Source: Phycisphaerae bacterium
Lineage (GTDB): Bacteria; Planctomycetota; Phycisphaerae; Phycisphaerales; SM1A02
DNA length: 47,288 nucleotides
Assembly (NCBI GenBank): GCA_016845245.1
Contig: JAERSY010000064.1
Span: forward strand, 1-47,288
Direction of reading: 5' to 3'
Below the pieces are notes generated by a model that did no database searches, had not been told where the DNA came from, and was given only the letters and a program-made list of their open reading frames with translations. Made by a program: the position numbers and the translations under genes. Numbering within the stretch: position 1 is the first letter of the stretch; each line of letters begins with the position of its first letter. Below are positions 1 to 9,399 of this stretch, piece by piece.

Positions 1-1488
1 GCGTACGATTTCACCTTTTGAAATCACAAATGGACGCTCTTCCCGAGTGCCATCAACTTCGACAAGCCAGTACAACCTTTTGGTGTCCAAACCCTCAAAA
101 GCAAATGGTTCGCTTCCGCCAAACTCAGTTGCGACTGTTTGCCAATCACCGTCATCCCAAACGAATAACTCATATGTCGCCCCTTCCTTGATGGGCAACT
201 GAACTGATTCATCGGTCATCCCTTCATACGTCACAACGTCACCTGTCGTTGACGAAAGAATAATCGATGCGGGTTTTCCACCGCCTGCCAACTTTTCTAC
301 AGTTCCATTCTTGTGCAGAATCAATGGGACTTCTGTTTCAATCAACGTACCATCGACGAAGTATGCCGGCATGTACAAAATGTCGCGGCCCATGTCAGAA
401 AAGTTTGCATACCCGTACTTCAAATCGCTCCAGTGAATAGGACCCCACGAACCTGAGTTAAAAACACAAATGTATCCATAATTTTCATCGGGATACGCTT
501 GCATCGGAAGCGTGATTTCGCTGACAGAACCATAACTTGGGGTGACATCTTTGTAGTACATCCCTTTCAACCAGCGAGGCGCTTGTTCGCCCTCTTCAAG
601 TTTAGCGCCAAGACTATCGAGTTGTTCTGAATACGTTTTCCTGTATACCTTTGCAGCAACATTATGAATGGGCGCGTACCCTCTTCCATCAGGCCCAATG
701 ATGACGCTCCATGCATGGTTGTTTCCTGCTTTCGCCCAAAGTGGCGTGTAGTCTGAGGCAACTGCAACACCACCTGCCCTACGAGCATAGATTTGCATGT
801 TTGTTATATCTTCACAACGTCCAAGCCCGCGCTGCTTCATTTCAGCAAATCCTTGGTCTGTTGGGTGCAAGTAGAAGATTGGGTCAAACCCAATGATTGC
901 ATTCGCTTTTTGTTCTAACAATCGACCTATTTCAAATGGGTCTTCGGGATTTGTCAACTCAGTTTCAATCGTTGCAAATGTCTCCATCAATTCACCACGC
1001 CATGATTCGATTGGCTCATTTGAACCGCGATACGGCAAGACGTATTCACAGAAGTCTTCAAAGGACAAATGCGAAGCCCATGGATTCGTCTGCCATGCTT
1101 GAAACGCTAAGTCAATGTTATTGATGAGGTATTCACTTGTAATTGTTTGAACGTCATCAACAACATTGCCTTTGCCATAACGGATAGCGCCGTGTTCTTT
1201 TTCTAGCGCGTGCATTGCTTCTGACGCTTGGTCATAATTCTCGTAAGAAAGAGAATCAAAAGGCACCACTTCATCTTGTTCATTAAAGAATAGAAGCTCT
1301 GCATAGTTATGACCCGCCATGTTCTCAATCAAAAAACACGCAGCATCATACTTTTGAGTTTCACCTAGGTTTTCATAATGGTCGAGCACTGCTTGCAGTT
1401 GGCTCTTATTTTCACCAGCTAACTCAAGGACATTGTGCAGGCGTTCAGAAGTCGAAAGCGCGATTACGATTGCTATAAATATGTTCAT
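1..1488 (-). CDS. Transglutaminase-like protein, secreted, C-terminus cut by window edge
   Basis: The frame stays open from the start to base 1, giving 496 residues with no stop, so the gene is truncated at its 3' end. Residues 1-14 (MNIFIAIVIALSTS) look like a short signal peptide. A central papain-like transglutaminase core is suggested by GRCEDIT (C225) followed by NNHAWSVI (H258) and a nearby Asp. This C...H...D order with 'C-x-D' and 'H-A-W' is typical of bacterial transglutaminase-fold proteins, which may act as proteases or cross-linkers. The region after about residue 280 looks like beta-rich accessory domains. An in-frame ATG also lies at 1500, but it overlaps a perfect TATAAT (1499-1504). 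The ATG at 1488 is therefore preferred because it would sit at or just after the transcription start. Substrate unknown. Confidence 0.75.
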   Translation of the reverse strand, partial: MNIFIAIVIALSTSERLHNVLELAGENKSQLQAVLDHYENLGETQKYDAACFLIENMAGHNYAELLFFNEQDEVVPFDSLSYENYDQASEAMHALEKEHGAIRYGKGNVVDDVQTITSEYLINNIDLAFQAWQTNPWASHLSFEDFCEYVLPYRGSNEPIESWRGELMETFATIETELTNPEDPFEIGRLLEQKANAIIGFDPIFYLHPTDQGFAEMKQRGLGRCEDITNMQIYARRAGGVAVASDYTPLWAKAGNNHAWSVIIGPDGRGYAPIHNVAAKVYRKTYSEQLDSLGAKLEEGEQAPRWLKGMYYKDVTPSYGSVSEITLPMQAYPDENYGYICVFNSGSWGPIHWSDLKYGYANFSDMGRDILYMPAYFVDGTLIETEVPLILHKNGTVEKLAGGGKPASIILSSTTGDVVTYEGMTDESVQLPIKEGATYELFVWDDGDWQTVATEFGGSEPFAFEGLDTKRLYWLVEVDGTREERPFVISKGEIVR

Positions 1489-1498
1489 TTCAACTGCC

Positions 1499-1504
1499 AT
1501 TATA
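1499..1504 (-). promoter_or_regulatory. -10 box (TATAAT) of the transglutaminase gene
   Basis: A perfect TATAAT on the minus strand ends 10 nt before the ATG at 1488 and overlaps the alternative ATG at 1500. No clear -35 box lies 17 nt upstream. The placement implies an mRNA with almost no leader. Confidence 0.5.
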
Positions 1505-1581
1505 GCGATGCAAACCCCCTATCTTCGGATTCTTAGAATTGTGATTTGTTTTGACTGAGTTCTTATGTATGCTAAAAGAAC

Positions 1582-2643
1582 ATGATGCGACATATGTTCC
1601 AACTCAGTTTGCTCATTGCATTCACGAGCGCAAACACTTTTGCTGATGGAAAAGCACTTGGCTGGGGTAGTAATGTGAGTGGACAAACACATCCTCCCGC
1701 GACAGTTGAGTATCACGCTGTCACTTCCGGCTATCACTTTAACATTGGAGTTAAAACAGATGGCACAGCTTCTGGTTGGGGTTCAAATGCATTTGGTCAA
1801 CTTGATGCACCAGCTGGCATATTCTCTCAACTCGCCGCAGGGAAAAATCACGTCGTTGGGTTACGAAGCGATGGTTCAATCGCGTGCTGGGGCTACAACG
1901 GCTATGGCCAGACCGATGGACCCACAGGGAATGATTTCATCATGGTTGCTGCAGGGCTTAACCACTCGCTTGCTCTTCGTGAAGATGGAACGATTGAAGC
2001 GTGGGGGTTTGGAAGTTATGGTCAACTCGAATTTCCTGAGGAGTATTCCTATGTTTCAATTGGTGCGGGGAACAATTTTTCACTCGCAGTCAAAGAAGAT
2101 GGGAGCGGCCTTGGCGTTGGTGACAACACGTGGGGCCAATGCAACGTACCGAAAGGCAACTTTAGAAAACTCGTCGGTGGGAACCAGCACACTGTTGGCC
2201 TAACACACAGTGGTTATGCGCTCGCTTGGGGCCTCAATGGTTTTGGACAAACGAATGTGCCAGATGGAGTGACCTTTACTGATGTCGCAACAGGTGGCGA
2301 CCACTCCGCTGGGTTGTCTATTGATGGCACCATTCATTGCTGGGGATCAAATGCTGATGGGCAGTGTCATGTTCCAGAAGGGTATTTGTTTACTGATTTA
2401 TCTGCTGCTCAGGGATTAACAGCAGGCATCATTGAAGCTGAACCAAACCATGCGTGCTGTGTTGACTCTGGCTGTTCAGTCGTTTCACATGAAGTCTGCT
2501 TAGAGTTCGGGGGTTCTTGGCTTACTCCTGACGAGAACTGTGACGATTGCGCCGCAACGTGTCAGGCAGATATCACACATGACGACGTCGTCGACATTGA
2601 TGATTTATTGATGGTCTTGAATCTCTGGGGAAGTTGCCCTTAG
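1582..2643 (+). CDS. Secreted RCC1-repeat beta-propeller with Cys module and dockerin-like tail
   Basis: 353 residues. A signal peptide covers about residues 1-21 (ends ...ANTFA). It is followed by seven repeats of the form W-G-x-N-x-x-G-Q (for example GWGSNVSGQ, CWGYNGYGQ, AWGLNGFGQ), enough for a closed seven-bladed RCC1-type propeller. Residues 291-328 are cysteine-rich (ACC...C...C...GGSW...C..C). Residues 330-349 are one EF-hand/dockerin-like loop (DITHDDVVDIDDLLMVLNLWG). No catalytic motif is visible, so a binding or surface role is inferred. A TATGCT box ends 8 nt before the ATG. The stop overlaps that of the convergent membrane-protein gene by 4 bp. The Cys module is shared with the FG-GAP protein at 4985-6754. 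Confidence 0.85.
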   Translation: MMRHMFQLSLLIAFTSANTFADGKALGWGSNVSGQTHPPATVEYHAVTSGYHFNIGVKTDGTASGWGSNAFGQLDAPAGIFSQLAAGKNHVVGLRSDGSIACWGYNGYGQTDGPTGNDFIMVAAGLNHSLALREDGTIEAWGFGSYGQLEFPEEYSYVSIGAGNNFSLAVKEDGSGLGVGDNTWGQCNVPKGNFRKLVGGNQHTVGLTHSGYALAWGLNGFGQTNVPDGVTFTDVATGGDHSAGLSIDGTIHCWGSNADGQCHVPEGYLFTDLSAAQGLTAGIIEAEPNHACCVDSGCSVVSHEVCLEFGGSWLTPDENCDDCAATCQADITHDDVVDIDDLLMVLNLWGSCP

Positions 2644-3446
2644 CCCTTTGCGTTCTGTTCTTCTGGAACAGAAAGAAACGCGAGCCAGTTCAACCCAATT
2701 GAAACGCCAAGGATTGTTCCGCCTGCATACTCAATTGGTGTTGGGAAGAGCAAATGCGAAACATGCCCTTGAATAAGTAGCGATTCAGAAAAACCAGTCA
2801 TTTGTATACCAACGATGTAACCAAGTGCACCATACGCAACCGGAAGCGCAAACATCCAAACCGGTTGAATTGCAGGCAAGAACTTACGAGTTAAGAACCC
2901 CACAAAAATGCCTCCCGCAACACATGCCCCTAACACCTGCCCCTTATCTGGTACTTGAGCGACGATGTACACGATTGGCAATATGCCAAGACCAACTGCT
3001 AACACGTGAAGAAGTGATGCTGAATCCCCTTCTTTTTCATCGGCAACACTTTCAAATGGCCCTCCAATTGCATAAATGAGTAATGAGCCCAGCAATATCA
3101 GCATGGCAACAAAGAGGAGTTCACAGACGAGTAGCCAACCGTTGCCCTGCGTATAGACGAACTCTTCAAAACCCGAGAGGTTCATCGCAAGGACGAAATA
3201 CCCAAACCCAAACACAGCCATCCCTGAGTTCGTTGTTGAAACTTTTGCGACACACGCTCCAACGATCGCGCCAATGAGACTCACGGAAACGAGCGCCATC
3301 AGTGATTTGAATGGTGCAACGGATTGCATCATGGTTGGGCCAGCAGCCCCCCGCATGGATAAAAAGCTGTCTGAGGCAAAAGCCGCAACAAATCCAATGA
3401 TAAGAAGCCCTATGAGTGTTGAACCAATACGAATCGCACCTTGCAT
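2640..3446 (-). CDS. Multi-pass membrane protein of unknown function
   Basis: 268 residues from the ATG at 3446. About seven or eight hydrophobic segments are separated by short loops, beginning right at the N-terminus (STLIGLLIIGFVAAFA) and ending NWLAFLSVPEEQNAKG. I do not recognise a family; no transporter or enzyme motif stands out. The frame extends to a TTG at 3494 inside hutH, but ATG 3446 is chosen because hydrophobic sequence starts there and a TACCAT box (3453-3458) lies 6 nt upstream. It is transcribed divergently from hutH with 39 bp between starts, so a role near histidine use is possible but unproven. Confidence 0.7.
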   Translation of the reverse strand: MQGAIRIGSTLIGLLIIGFVAAFASDSFLSMRGAAGPTMMQSVAPFKSLMALVSVSLIGAIVGACVAKVSTTNSGMAVFGFGYFVLAMNLSGFEEFVYTQGNGWLLVCELLFVAMLILLGSLLIYAIGGPFESVADEKEGDSASLLHVLAVGLGILPIVYIVAQVPDKGQVLGACVAGGIFVGFLTRKFLPAIQPVWMFALPVAYGALGYIVGIQMTGFSESLLIQGHVSHLLFPTPIEYAGGTILGVSIGLNWLAFLSVPEEQNAKG

Positions 3447-3485
3447 GAGTACATGGTACACGAGCAGGCTTGGTAAAATGGTGGA

Positions 3486-4988
3486 ATGACCCAAGATGAT
3501 TCAAATGTGATTCAAATCAATGGACAAACATTGACTGGCCCTCAAGTCGTTGCAATTGCTCGGAACATGATGCCCGTTCGGATTGGAGCAGACGCCCTCC
3601 AATCGATTGAAAAAGCAAGAGCAACGGTAGAGTCTCGGTTTGAATCTGGCGTGCCAACTTACGGCATCAACACAGGGTTTGGCGCACTCTCAACAAAAGC
3701 GATTTCGAAAGATGAGTGCACGACGTTGCAAATGAATCTTCTTCGTTCACATGCAGCATCTGTTGGTGAACCTCTTGATGAAGAAATCGTCAGGGGCATG
3801 ATGGCTTTACTGACTGCGAGTTTATGCAGAGGTCATAGTGGCGTTCGAGCAGTTGTTGTTTCAACACTTACTCAAATGCTCAACAACAATGTTGTACCTG
3901 TCATTCCATCGCGCGGCTCTGTTGGCGCTTCAGGTGATTTATCACCGCTCGCTCACCTTGCACTTGTGCTGTGCGGCGAAGGAGAAGCGTTTGTTGATGG
4001 CAAACGAATAAGTGGAAATGAAGCATTAGAACAATGCGACATCACTAAGATTATTCCCCAAGAAAAGGAAGGCCTAGCGCTCATTAATGGCACGCACCTT
4101 ATGTGTGCAACTGCCGCTCTCGCTCTACACGACATCGCATCAATTTGCGAACATGCAGTGATTGCAACTGCAATGTCAATCGATGCCGCAAAAGCAACTG
4201 ATACATTCCTCGATGATCGCATTCACAAAGCAAGGGGACAAAGTGGCCAACGAACAGTCGCTGAAACGATGAGAAACCTCCTTGATGGCTCTGAAATTCT
4301 TGCTTCGCATGCCGAAGATGACCCAAGGGTGCAAGACCCATACAGTTTCAGATGTTCTCCCCAAGTGCTCGGCGCGTCGATGGAGGCGATTGCAAGAGTC
4401 ACTGGCGTCATCTCTGCTGAGTTAGGCGCAGTGACAGACAATCCACTCGTCTTTACAGAAGAAGATGCCATCCTATCTGGCGGAAACTTTCACGGCATGC
4501 CGCTTGCGATTGCGATGGATGAACTTCGCATCGCACTCTGTCACATTGCAGGAATTGCTGAACGCCGAATCGAGTGGCTCTTGTCGGGAAGAGACATTCA
4601 CAATGAATTGCCACCCTTCCTTGCGAAGAACGCAGGAGTCGAGAGTGGGTTGATGATTGCACAGTACACCGCAGCAGCATGTTGCGCTGAACTCAGAACG
4701 CTCTCAATGCCTGCAAGCGTCTCAAACATTTCCACTTCCGCTGGCATTGAAGATTACAACTCAATGGGCGCAACAGCGGGTTTCATGCTGCGGCAATCCA
4801 TTGAACTCTGCAAACAAGTCATCGCAATCGAACTACTTGTCAGTGCAGACGCGTTAGATTTTTACGCCCCGCTGAAGTCAGGTTCTGGCATAGAACACAT
4901 GAGAGCAACGATAAGAAGAGTGGTTGACCAACGAGACACCGACCGGTCACCCTCGCCAGACATTGCAAACATTGCATCATTCATTTAA
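3486..4988 (+). CDS. hutH: Histidine ammonia-lyase
   Basis: Deaminates L-histidine to urocanate and ammonia, the first step of the Hut pathway in the cytoplasm. 500 residues, the usual length. The MIO electrophile is made from A148-S149-G150 within GSVGASGDLSPLAH. Other family signatures are YGINTGFGAL near residue 60, the conserved Tyr region, and FHGMPLA with DELRIAL after residue 330. A TAAAAT box (3474-3479) lies 6 nt before the ATG, suggesting a leaderless message. The stop overlaps the stop of the convergent FG-GAP gene within TTAA. hutU and hutI are in a separate forward operon about 2.7 kb downstream, so the pathway genes are split by two reverse genes. Confidence 0.97.
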   Translation: MTQDDSNVIQINGQTLTGPQVVAIARNMMPVRIGADALQSIEKARATVESRFESGVPTYGINTGFGALSTKAISKDECTTLQMNLLRSHAASVGEPLDEEIVRGMMALLTASLCRGHSGVRAVVVSTLTQMLNNNVVPVIPSRGSVGASGDLSPLAHLALVLCGEGEAFVDGKRISGNEALEQCDITKIIPQEKEGLALINGTHLMCATAALALHDIASICEHAVIATAMSIDAAKATDTFLDDRIHKARGQSGQRTVAETMRNLLDGSEILASHAEDDPRVQDPYSFRCSPQVLGASMEAIARVTGVISAELGAVTDNPLVFTEEDAILSGGNFHGMPLAIAMDELRIALCHIAGIAERRIEWLLSGRDIHNELPPFLAKNAGVESGLMIAQYTAAACCAELRTLSMPASVSNISTSAGIEDYNSMGATAGFMLRQSIELCKQVIAIELLVSADALDFYAPLKSGSGIEHMRATIRRVVDQRDTDRSPSPDIANIASFI

Positions 4989-6754
4989 GGAGTGGAGCAC
5001 AACTCTCCTGCACATTCAAGATCATCGCCCAGATAAGTCCCATTCCGTATATGGCATCCTATCTCCGTTGATGTGATGCAGAAAAATTCCAGACAGCATG
5101 CGCCTTCAGCATGTATTGTTGCATCTTCTGGACACTCACCCCAGAGTTGAATCAAGATGAGCAAATCATCGACGCCAACTTCACCATCATTATCTAAGTC
5201 TTCAGGAGCACTTTCATGGTGACCAATATCCGTTCCCCAGGCAGCGATGATAATGAGGAGGTCATCAACATCCACTACTAAGTTGTCGTTTAAATCTGCT
5301 GGACATTGGCAATCATCAGGAACGTAATCCGCGTTCGCATCTTCTTCACAACCATCAAACAGTCCATCACCATCACAATCACCAAGCACATCCCAATCAC
5401 AATCGTCTGGTATGCCATTGCCATTACAGTCCGTCATAAATCCAATTTCGATTTCATAAGAATCAGGAATGAGATTACCATTGCAATCAAGGTCGCATTC
5501 ATCAGGAATTCCATTCCCATTAATGTCTACTGAAAACCCAAACGCAATGTCACAATCATCTGGAAGCCCATTGACATTGCAATCGTTTGTTTCACAAGCA
5601 TCCGCAATTCCATTGTTATTGCAATCTGGACCTTCACAAGAACCTTGAATGATGACGCTCAGTCCAAGTGCGTTCGTGTTGACATTCGCAGTGAGGATGT
5701 CTAATTCACCATCATCATTGACATCATGAAGTTTGACTTCTGCGGGTCCAGAAATCATCTGAACACTTTGAATTGTTGAGAAGTCGCCTGTCCCATCATT
5801 AAAGTACAACTTTTGGTTTGAAGAACCAACGTGGGTCACCATCGCATCGATGAATCCATCATCGTTCATGTCTCCCATGGAAATCGAATGTGGAATGTTA
5901 CTTGTTGATTCACTGGAGCTCTGTTTGAACACTCCTAAGCCATCATTTTTCAACACAAGTAACAAGTTGTTTGATTTATCGACGAGTACGATGTCGATGG
6001 TTTCATTGCCGTCAACATCTTCCAATGCAATGTACCTCGGTGAGCCCTTTAACTCGATGACGGTTTCTTCTGCGAATGTACGGTTGCCTTTACCAAACAA
6101 GATGGAGAGAGTTTTACTTCGATAATTCGCCGAAACCACATCAAAGATGCCATCGCCATTCAAGTCTTTGCAAGCACCACATCGTGGTTGTTCGCCAATG
6201 AAACTTGAGGGACCTATATCGAACGTCCCGTCGCCATTTCCATACATCGGTGTAAAGATTGCGGGTGATTGACTCGGCGGATCAGCATTTTCATCCCAAT
6301 GCAAATTGAGGATATCTGCGTGTCCATCTAAATCTAAATCATCAACCCAAAGGAATGCAGGTGTAAACAGTGGTTCCTGATGGGTTATTGAAAACTCACC
6401 CTCCCCATTGTTCAGTAATACTGTCGTTGTATCACCGACATAATCAGGCGTACATAAATCAACATATCCATCCTCATTAAAATCTGCCCCGTCGACATAC
6501 CGAGGCACCTCACCTGTATCGTAGTCATATGGACCGAGGAAGAGACCGTTGCCTGTGTTCATCAAAATCGAAACTGAGCTGGACACACGGTTCGACACTG
6601 CAACATCAACATCACCATCTAGGTCAAAATCAGCTGCAAAAACACCAGTGGAGTTACTGCCCGCTTCATATTGCCGCAGGGGCTGTAAATCAACATCACC
6701 AAGAAGGCAGGATGTAGTGATAGCAATGGTTATGATGGAAAAGGAGTTTCTCAT
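4985..6754 (-). CDS. Secreted FG-GAP/VCBS-repeat protein with Ca-binding and dockerin-like repeats
   Basis: 589 residues from the ATG at 6754. A hydrophobic signal sequence (NSFSIITIAITTSCLLG) is followed by seven FG-GAP/VCBS-type calcium loops (DFDLDGDVDV, DFNEDGYVDL, DLDLDGHADI, DLNGDGIFDV, DVDGNETIDI, DMNDDGFIDA, DVNDDGELDI), consistent with a seven-bladed propeller. Next come thrombospondin-type-3-like repeats (DCNGNGIPDDCD and relatives), then two dockerin-like EF-hands (DLNDNLVVDVDDLL, DLDNDGEVGVDDLL). Last is a Cys module (GACC...C......C...NGTYL..D..C). The open frame begins 87 nt further upstream, but ATG 6754 has GAAGAG just upstream, a CATACT box 6 nt away and a proper signal peptide. 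Function is probably extracellular adhesion or structure; this is inference from the domain types. Confidence 0.88.
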   Translation of the reverse strand: MRNSFSIITIAITTSCLLGDVDLQPLRQYEAGSNSTGVFAADFDLDGDVDVAVSNRVSSSVSILMNTGNGLFLGPYDYDTGEVPRYVDGADFNEDGYVDLCTPDYVGDTTTVLLNNGEGEFSITHQEPLFTPAFLWVDDLDLDGHADILNLHWDENADPPSQSPAIFTPMYGNGDGTFDIGPSSFIGEQPRCGACKDLNGDGIFDVVSANYRSKTLSILFGKGNRTFAEETVIELKGSPRYIALEDVDGNETIDIVLVDKSNNLLLVLKNDGLGVFKQSSSESTSNIPHSISMGDMNDDGFIDAMVTHVGSSNQKLYFNDGTGDFSTIQSVQMISGPAEVKLHDVNDDGELDILTANVNTNALGLSVIIQGSCEGPDCNNNGIADACETNDCNVNGLPDDCDIAFGFSVDINGNGIPDECDLDCNGNLIPDSYEIEIGFMTDCNGNGIPDDCDWDVLGDCDGDGLFDGCEEDANADYVPDDCQCPADLNDNLVVDVDDLLIIIAAWGTDIGHHESAPEDLDNDGEVGVDDLLILIQLWGECPEDATIHAEGACCLEFFCITSTEIGCHIRNGTYLGDDLECAGELCSTP

Positions 6755-6812
6755 CTCTTCAGTATGAATTATGCGGCGAATACTGGATTTTTCAAGGAAA
6801 AACCCGACTAAT

Positions 6813-7634
6813 TCAACCGTTTGACTGCTCAGGGCACTCACAACTCCCTGCTGGGCATCCGGTAATACTCGAAAAGAGACCGATTGTGCCGCCAGTTGGG
6901 TCAGTGATTACTGAGAATCGACCAATGTTTGGAATGTCTGATGGCGGGGCGCAGACATGCGCACCAAGTGACGCTGCTTTTTCAGTCATCTCATCGACGT
7001 TCTCAACATTTACATAACCAAGCCAACTTGGTTTCCCTTCCCAGTGCATCGCCATCAAGCCGCACTTTGGCATGCCGTTATCTGTAAAGACTGCGTAGTC
7101 ACTGTTATCAGGGTCTGGGCCTGCGTCCCTCGACCAAGCGAAAAGGTTCGTATAGAAACTCGCAGAGGCGTCAGTGTCCGTCGTCAGTAACTCATTCCAA
7201 CAAAACGCGCCATACCCATAGTGGCTTTTGCTATCGCCACCTTTATATAAGCTAATCACTGCACCACATGGGTCATTGAGGATTGCAAGTCGTCCACCCT
7301 CAGGAGCGTCGATTGGTCCATAACAGACGGTGCCACCACAATCAGCAACTCTGTCTGCTGTCATGTCAACATCATCACAGTAGATATAGGAGCCCCAATG
7401 CGTTTGCGCATCTTCTGGCCACGTCTCGTCCATTAAGAGCATTCCGCCAATTGGTTTACCGTCGACTTTGAACAAGGTGTACCCAACCCCACCGCAATTT
7501 GTCTCCTCAGTGTCCCAGCCAAACATAGCGGTATAAAACGCCTTCACACTCTCTGGTTCGCGGGTTGCAATTTCATTCCAGCAAAATGAGCCAGAAGTAA
7601 GTTCGATTTCTGTTAACGCTGTTTGAGTAGTCAT
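6813..7634 (-). CDS. Double VOC (glyoxalase-fold) domain protein
   Basis: 273 residues. Two vicinal-oxygen-chelate modules: residues about 10-130 (SFCWNEIATREPESVKAFYTAMFGW ... IGGMLLMD ... GGRLAILNDPCGAVISLY) and about 140-265 (AFCWNELLTTDTDASASFYTNLF ... GRFSVITDPTGGTIGLF). Both halves follow the glyoxalase/bleomycin-resistance layout, in which four beta-alpha-beta units enclose a metal or ligand site. The actual substrate is not evident. A perfect Shine-Dalgarno (AAGGAGG, minus strand 7641-7647) lies 6 nt from ATG 7634. That fixes the start; the frame upstream of it would run into hutU. This is one of few first genes here with a strong SD rather than a leaderless arrangement. Confidence 0.9.
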   Translation of the reverse strand: MTTQTALTEIELTSGSFCWNEIATREPESVKAFYTAMFGWDTEETNCGGVGYTLFKVDGKPIGGMLLMDETWPEDAQTHWGSYIYCDDVDMTADRVADCGGTVCYGPIDAPEGGRLAILNDPCGAVISLYKGGDSKSHYGYGAFCWNELLTTDTDASASFYTNLFAWSRDAGPDPDNSDYAVFTDNGMPKCGLMAMHWEGKPSWLGYVNVENVDEMTEKAASLGAHVCAPPSDIPNIGRFSVITDPTGGTIGLFSSITGCPAGSCECPEQSNG

Positions 7635-7640
7635 TGAAGA

Positions 7641-7647
7641 CCTCCTT
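7641..7647 (-). promoter_or_regulatory. Strong Shine-Dalgarno deciding the VOC gene start
   Basis: AAGGAGG on the minus strand with a 6-nt spacer to ATG 7634. It excludes the longer open frame that would begin at 7826 inside hutU. Confidence 0.85.
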
Positions 7648-7700
7648 CTATTCTCTTCGTGCAAATGATTGTAACCCAAGAAAGTCATCCCATTTGAAGA

Positions 7701-7706
7701 TACAAT
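7701..7706 (+). promoter_or_regulatory. -10 box (TACAAT) of the hutU operon
   Basis: TACAAT ends 7 nt before the hutU ATG at 7714. No SD is seen, so the operon mRNA is probably leaderless. No convincing -35 hexamer at 17 nt. Confidence 0.5.
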
Positions 7707-7713
7707 CTTACAA

Positions 7714-9399
7714 ATGAGCCCAAACACAGCGAACACGTCAGAAAGAGTGATTTCAGCCCCAAGAGGCACTGAAATGAGTTGTAAATCGTGGCAAGCAGAA
7801 GCTGCAATGCGGATGCTAATGAACAATCTCGACCCCGAAGTCGCTGAACTGCCTGAAAACCTCGTCGTCTATGGTGGCCGAGGCAAAGCCGCAAGAAACT
7901 GGGAGTCATACGACGCAATCATCAAATCCCTTCAGGAACTTGACGTCGATGAAACCCTACTCGTTCAATCTGGAAAGCCAGTTGGCATTGCACGAACAAC
8001 CGAAGACTCGCCAAGAGTCATCATTGCAAACAGTAACCTTGTACCCCATTGGGCGAACCAAGCAACCTTTGATGACCTCGAAGCGCGCGACCTCATGATG
8101 TATGGTCAGATGACTGCTGGCTCGTGGATTTACATCGGAACGCAAGGCATCCTGCAAGGCACATATGAAACATTCGCAGAATGCGCTCGGCAACATTTTG
8201 GCGGAAGCTTGAAGGGCACACTTTCTGTGACTGGTGGTTGCGGTGGCATGGGCGGCGCGCAGCCACTTGCTGTCACGATGAATGAAGGCACATGTCTCAT
8301 TGCAGACGTGTGTATCGAACGACTTGAAAAGAGAGTCAAGGACAGATACCTCGACGAAATCATTGAAGACTTAGATGGTGCAATCGACAGAGCCGTTGAA
8401 GCAAAATCAAACAACGAAGCAGTTTCAATTGGGTACCTCGGCAACATTGTTGATTTGCTCGCACGCTTGAAAGAACGCGGAATCGTTCCCGAAACACTCA
8501 CAGACCAAACATCAGCGCATGACGCACTCGTTGGGTACTACCCTGCTGGCATTTCCCGCGAAGAAGCAGATGACCTCCGCAAGTCAGACCCAGAGGGGTA
8601 CACAAAACATAGTATCGACACAATGAGTGAGCATGTTCGCCTCATGTTGTGGCATCAAGAACAAGGTGCGAAAACTTTTGATTACGGAAACAACTTGCGT
8701 CAGCGAGCTCTTGAAAATGGTGTCGAGAATGCATTTGACTTTGAAGGATTTGTGCCTGCGTACATCAGGCCTCAGTTCTGCCGCGGCCGAGGACCATTCA
8801 GATGGGCTGTGCTCTCTGGTGACCCAGATGACATCAAGAAAACGGACGAAGTCATTTTAGATTTATTCCAAGAAGATGAATCACTCCACCGCTGGATTCG
8901 AATGGCGCAAGAACGAGTCGCTTATCAAGGATTGCCCTGTCGAATTTGCTGGCTTGGTTTAGGCGAACGCGACAAGGCGGGACTCGCATTTAATGAACTT
9001 GTCAAGAATGGCGATGTTTCAGCACCAATAGTCATCGGTCGCGATCACCTCGATTGCGGTAGTGTTGCATCACCAAACAGAGAGACCGAGGGGATGCTCG
9101 ATGGAACTGATGCAATTAGCGATTGGCCACTCATCAACTTCGCACTCAACATTGCAAGTGGCGCAAGTTGGGTTTCGTTTCACCATGGCGGTGGCGTTGG
9201 CATTGGATATTCTCAACATGCAGGCCAAGTCATTGTTGCAGATGGCACAGACGCAGCCGCGGCTCGACTCAAACGCGTGCTCACGAACGACCCAATGATG
9301 GGCATCTTTAGGCATGTTGATGCTGGCTACCGAGAAGCACACAACTGCGCTGATGAACAAGACGTGCAAATCCCATTAAGGCAAAAACCTCGTGACTGA
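7714..9399 (+). CDS. hutU: Urocanate hydratase
   Basis: Converts urocanate to 4-imidazolone-5-propionate using tightly bound NAD, the second Hut step. 561 residues, as usual. Signatures include [13 protein letters not shown] near residues 51-63, the NAD-binding glycine-rich GGCGGMGG at 174-181, and [25 protein letters not shown] near 405-430, which contains the family's active-site Cys (RICWLG). It is the first gene of a six-gene forward operon; its last 8 nt overlap hutI. The start is 79 bp from the divergent VOC gene. TACAAT 7 nt before the ATG suggests leaderless transcription. Confidence 0.97.
   Translation: MSPNTANTSERVISAPRGTEMSCKSWQAEAAMRMLMNNLDPEVAELPENLVVYGGRGKAARNWESYDAIIKSLQELDVDETLLVQSGKPVGIARTTEDSPRVIIANSNLVPHWANQATFDDLEARDLMMYGQMTAGSWIYIGTQGILQGTYETFAECARQHFGGSLKGTLSVTGGCGGMGGAQPLAVTMNEGTCLIADVCIERLEKRVKDRYLDEIIEDLDGAIDRAVEAKSNNEAVSIGYLGNIVDLLARLKERGIVPETLTDQTSAHDALVGYYPAGISREEADDLRKSDPEGYTKHSIDTMSEHVRLMLWHQEQGAKTFDYGNNLRQRALENGVENAFDFEGFVPAYIRPQFCRGRGPFRWAVLSGDPDDIKKTDEVILDLFQEDESLHRWIRMAQERVAYQGLPCRICWLGLGERDKAGLAFNELVKNGDVSAPIVIGRDHLDCGSVASPNRETEGMLDGTDAISDWPLINFALNIASGASWVSFHHGGGVGIGYSQHAGQVIVADGTDAAAARLKRVLTNDPMMGIFRHVDAGYREAHNCADEQDVQIPLRQKPRD

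Noticed and set aside
1679-2203. 174-codon forward frame inside the RCC1 gene
   Set aside because: It overlaps the clear seven-repeat RCC1 frame and shows no recognisable protein features.
8130-8501. 123-codon reverse frame inside hutU
   Set aside because: It lies wholly within a strongly conserved gene and has no start signal or family resemblance.
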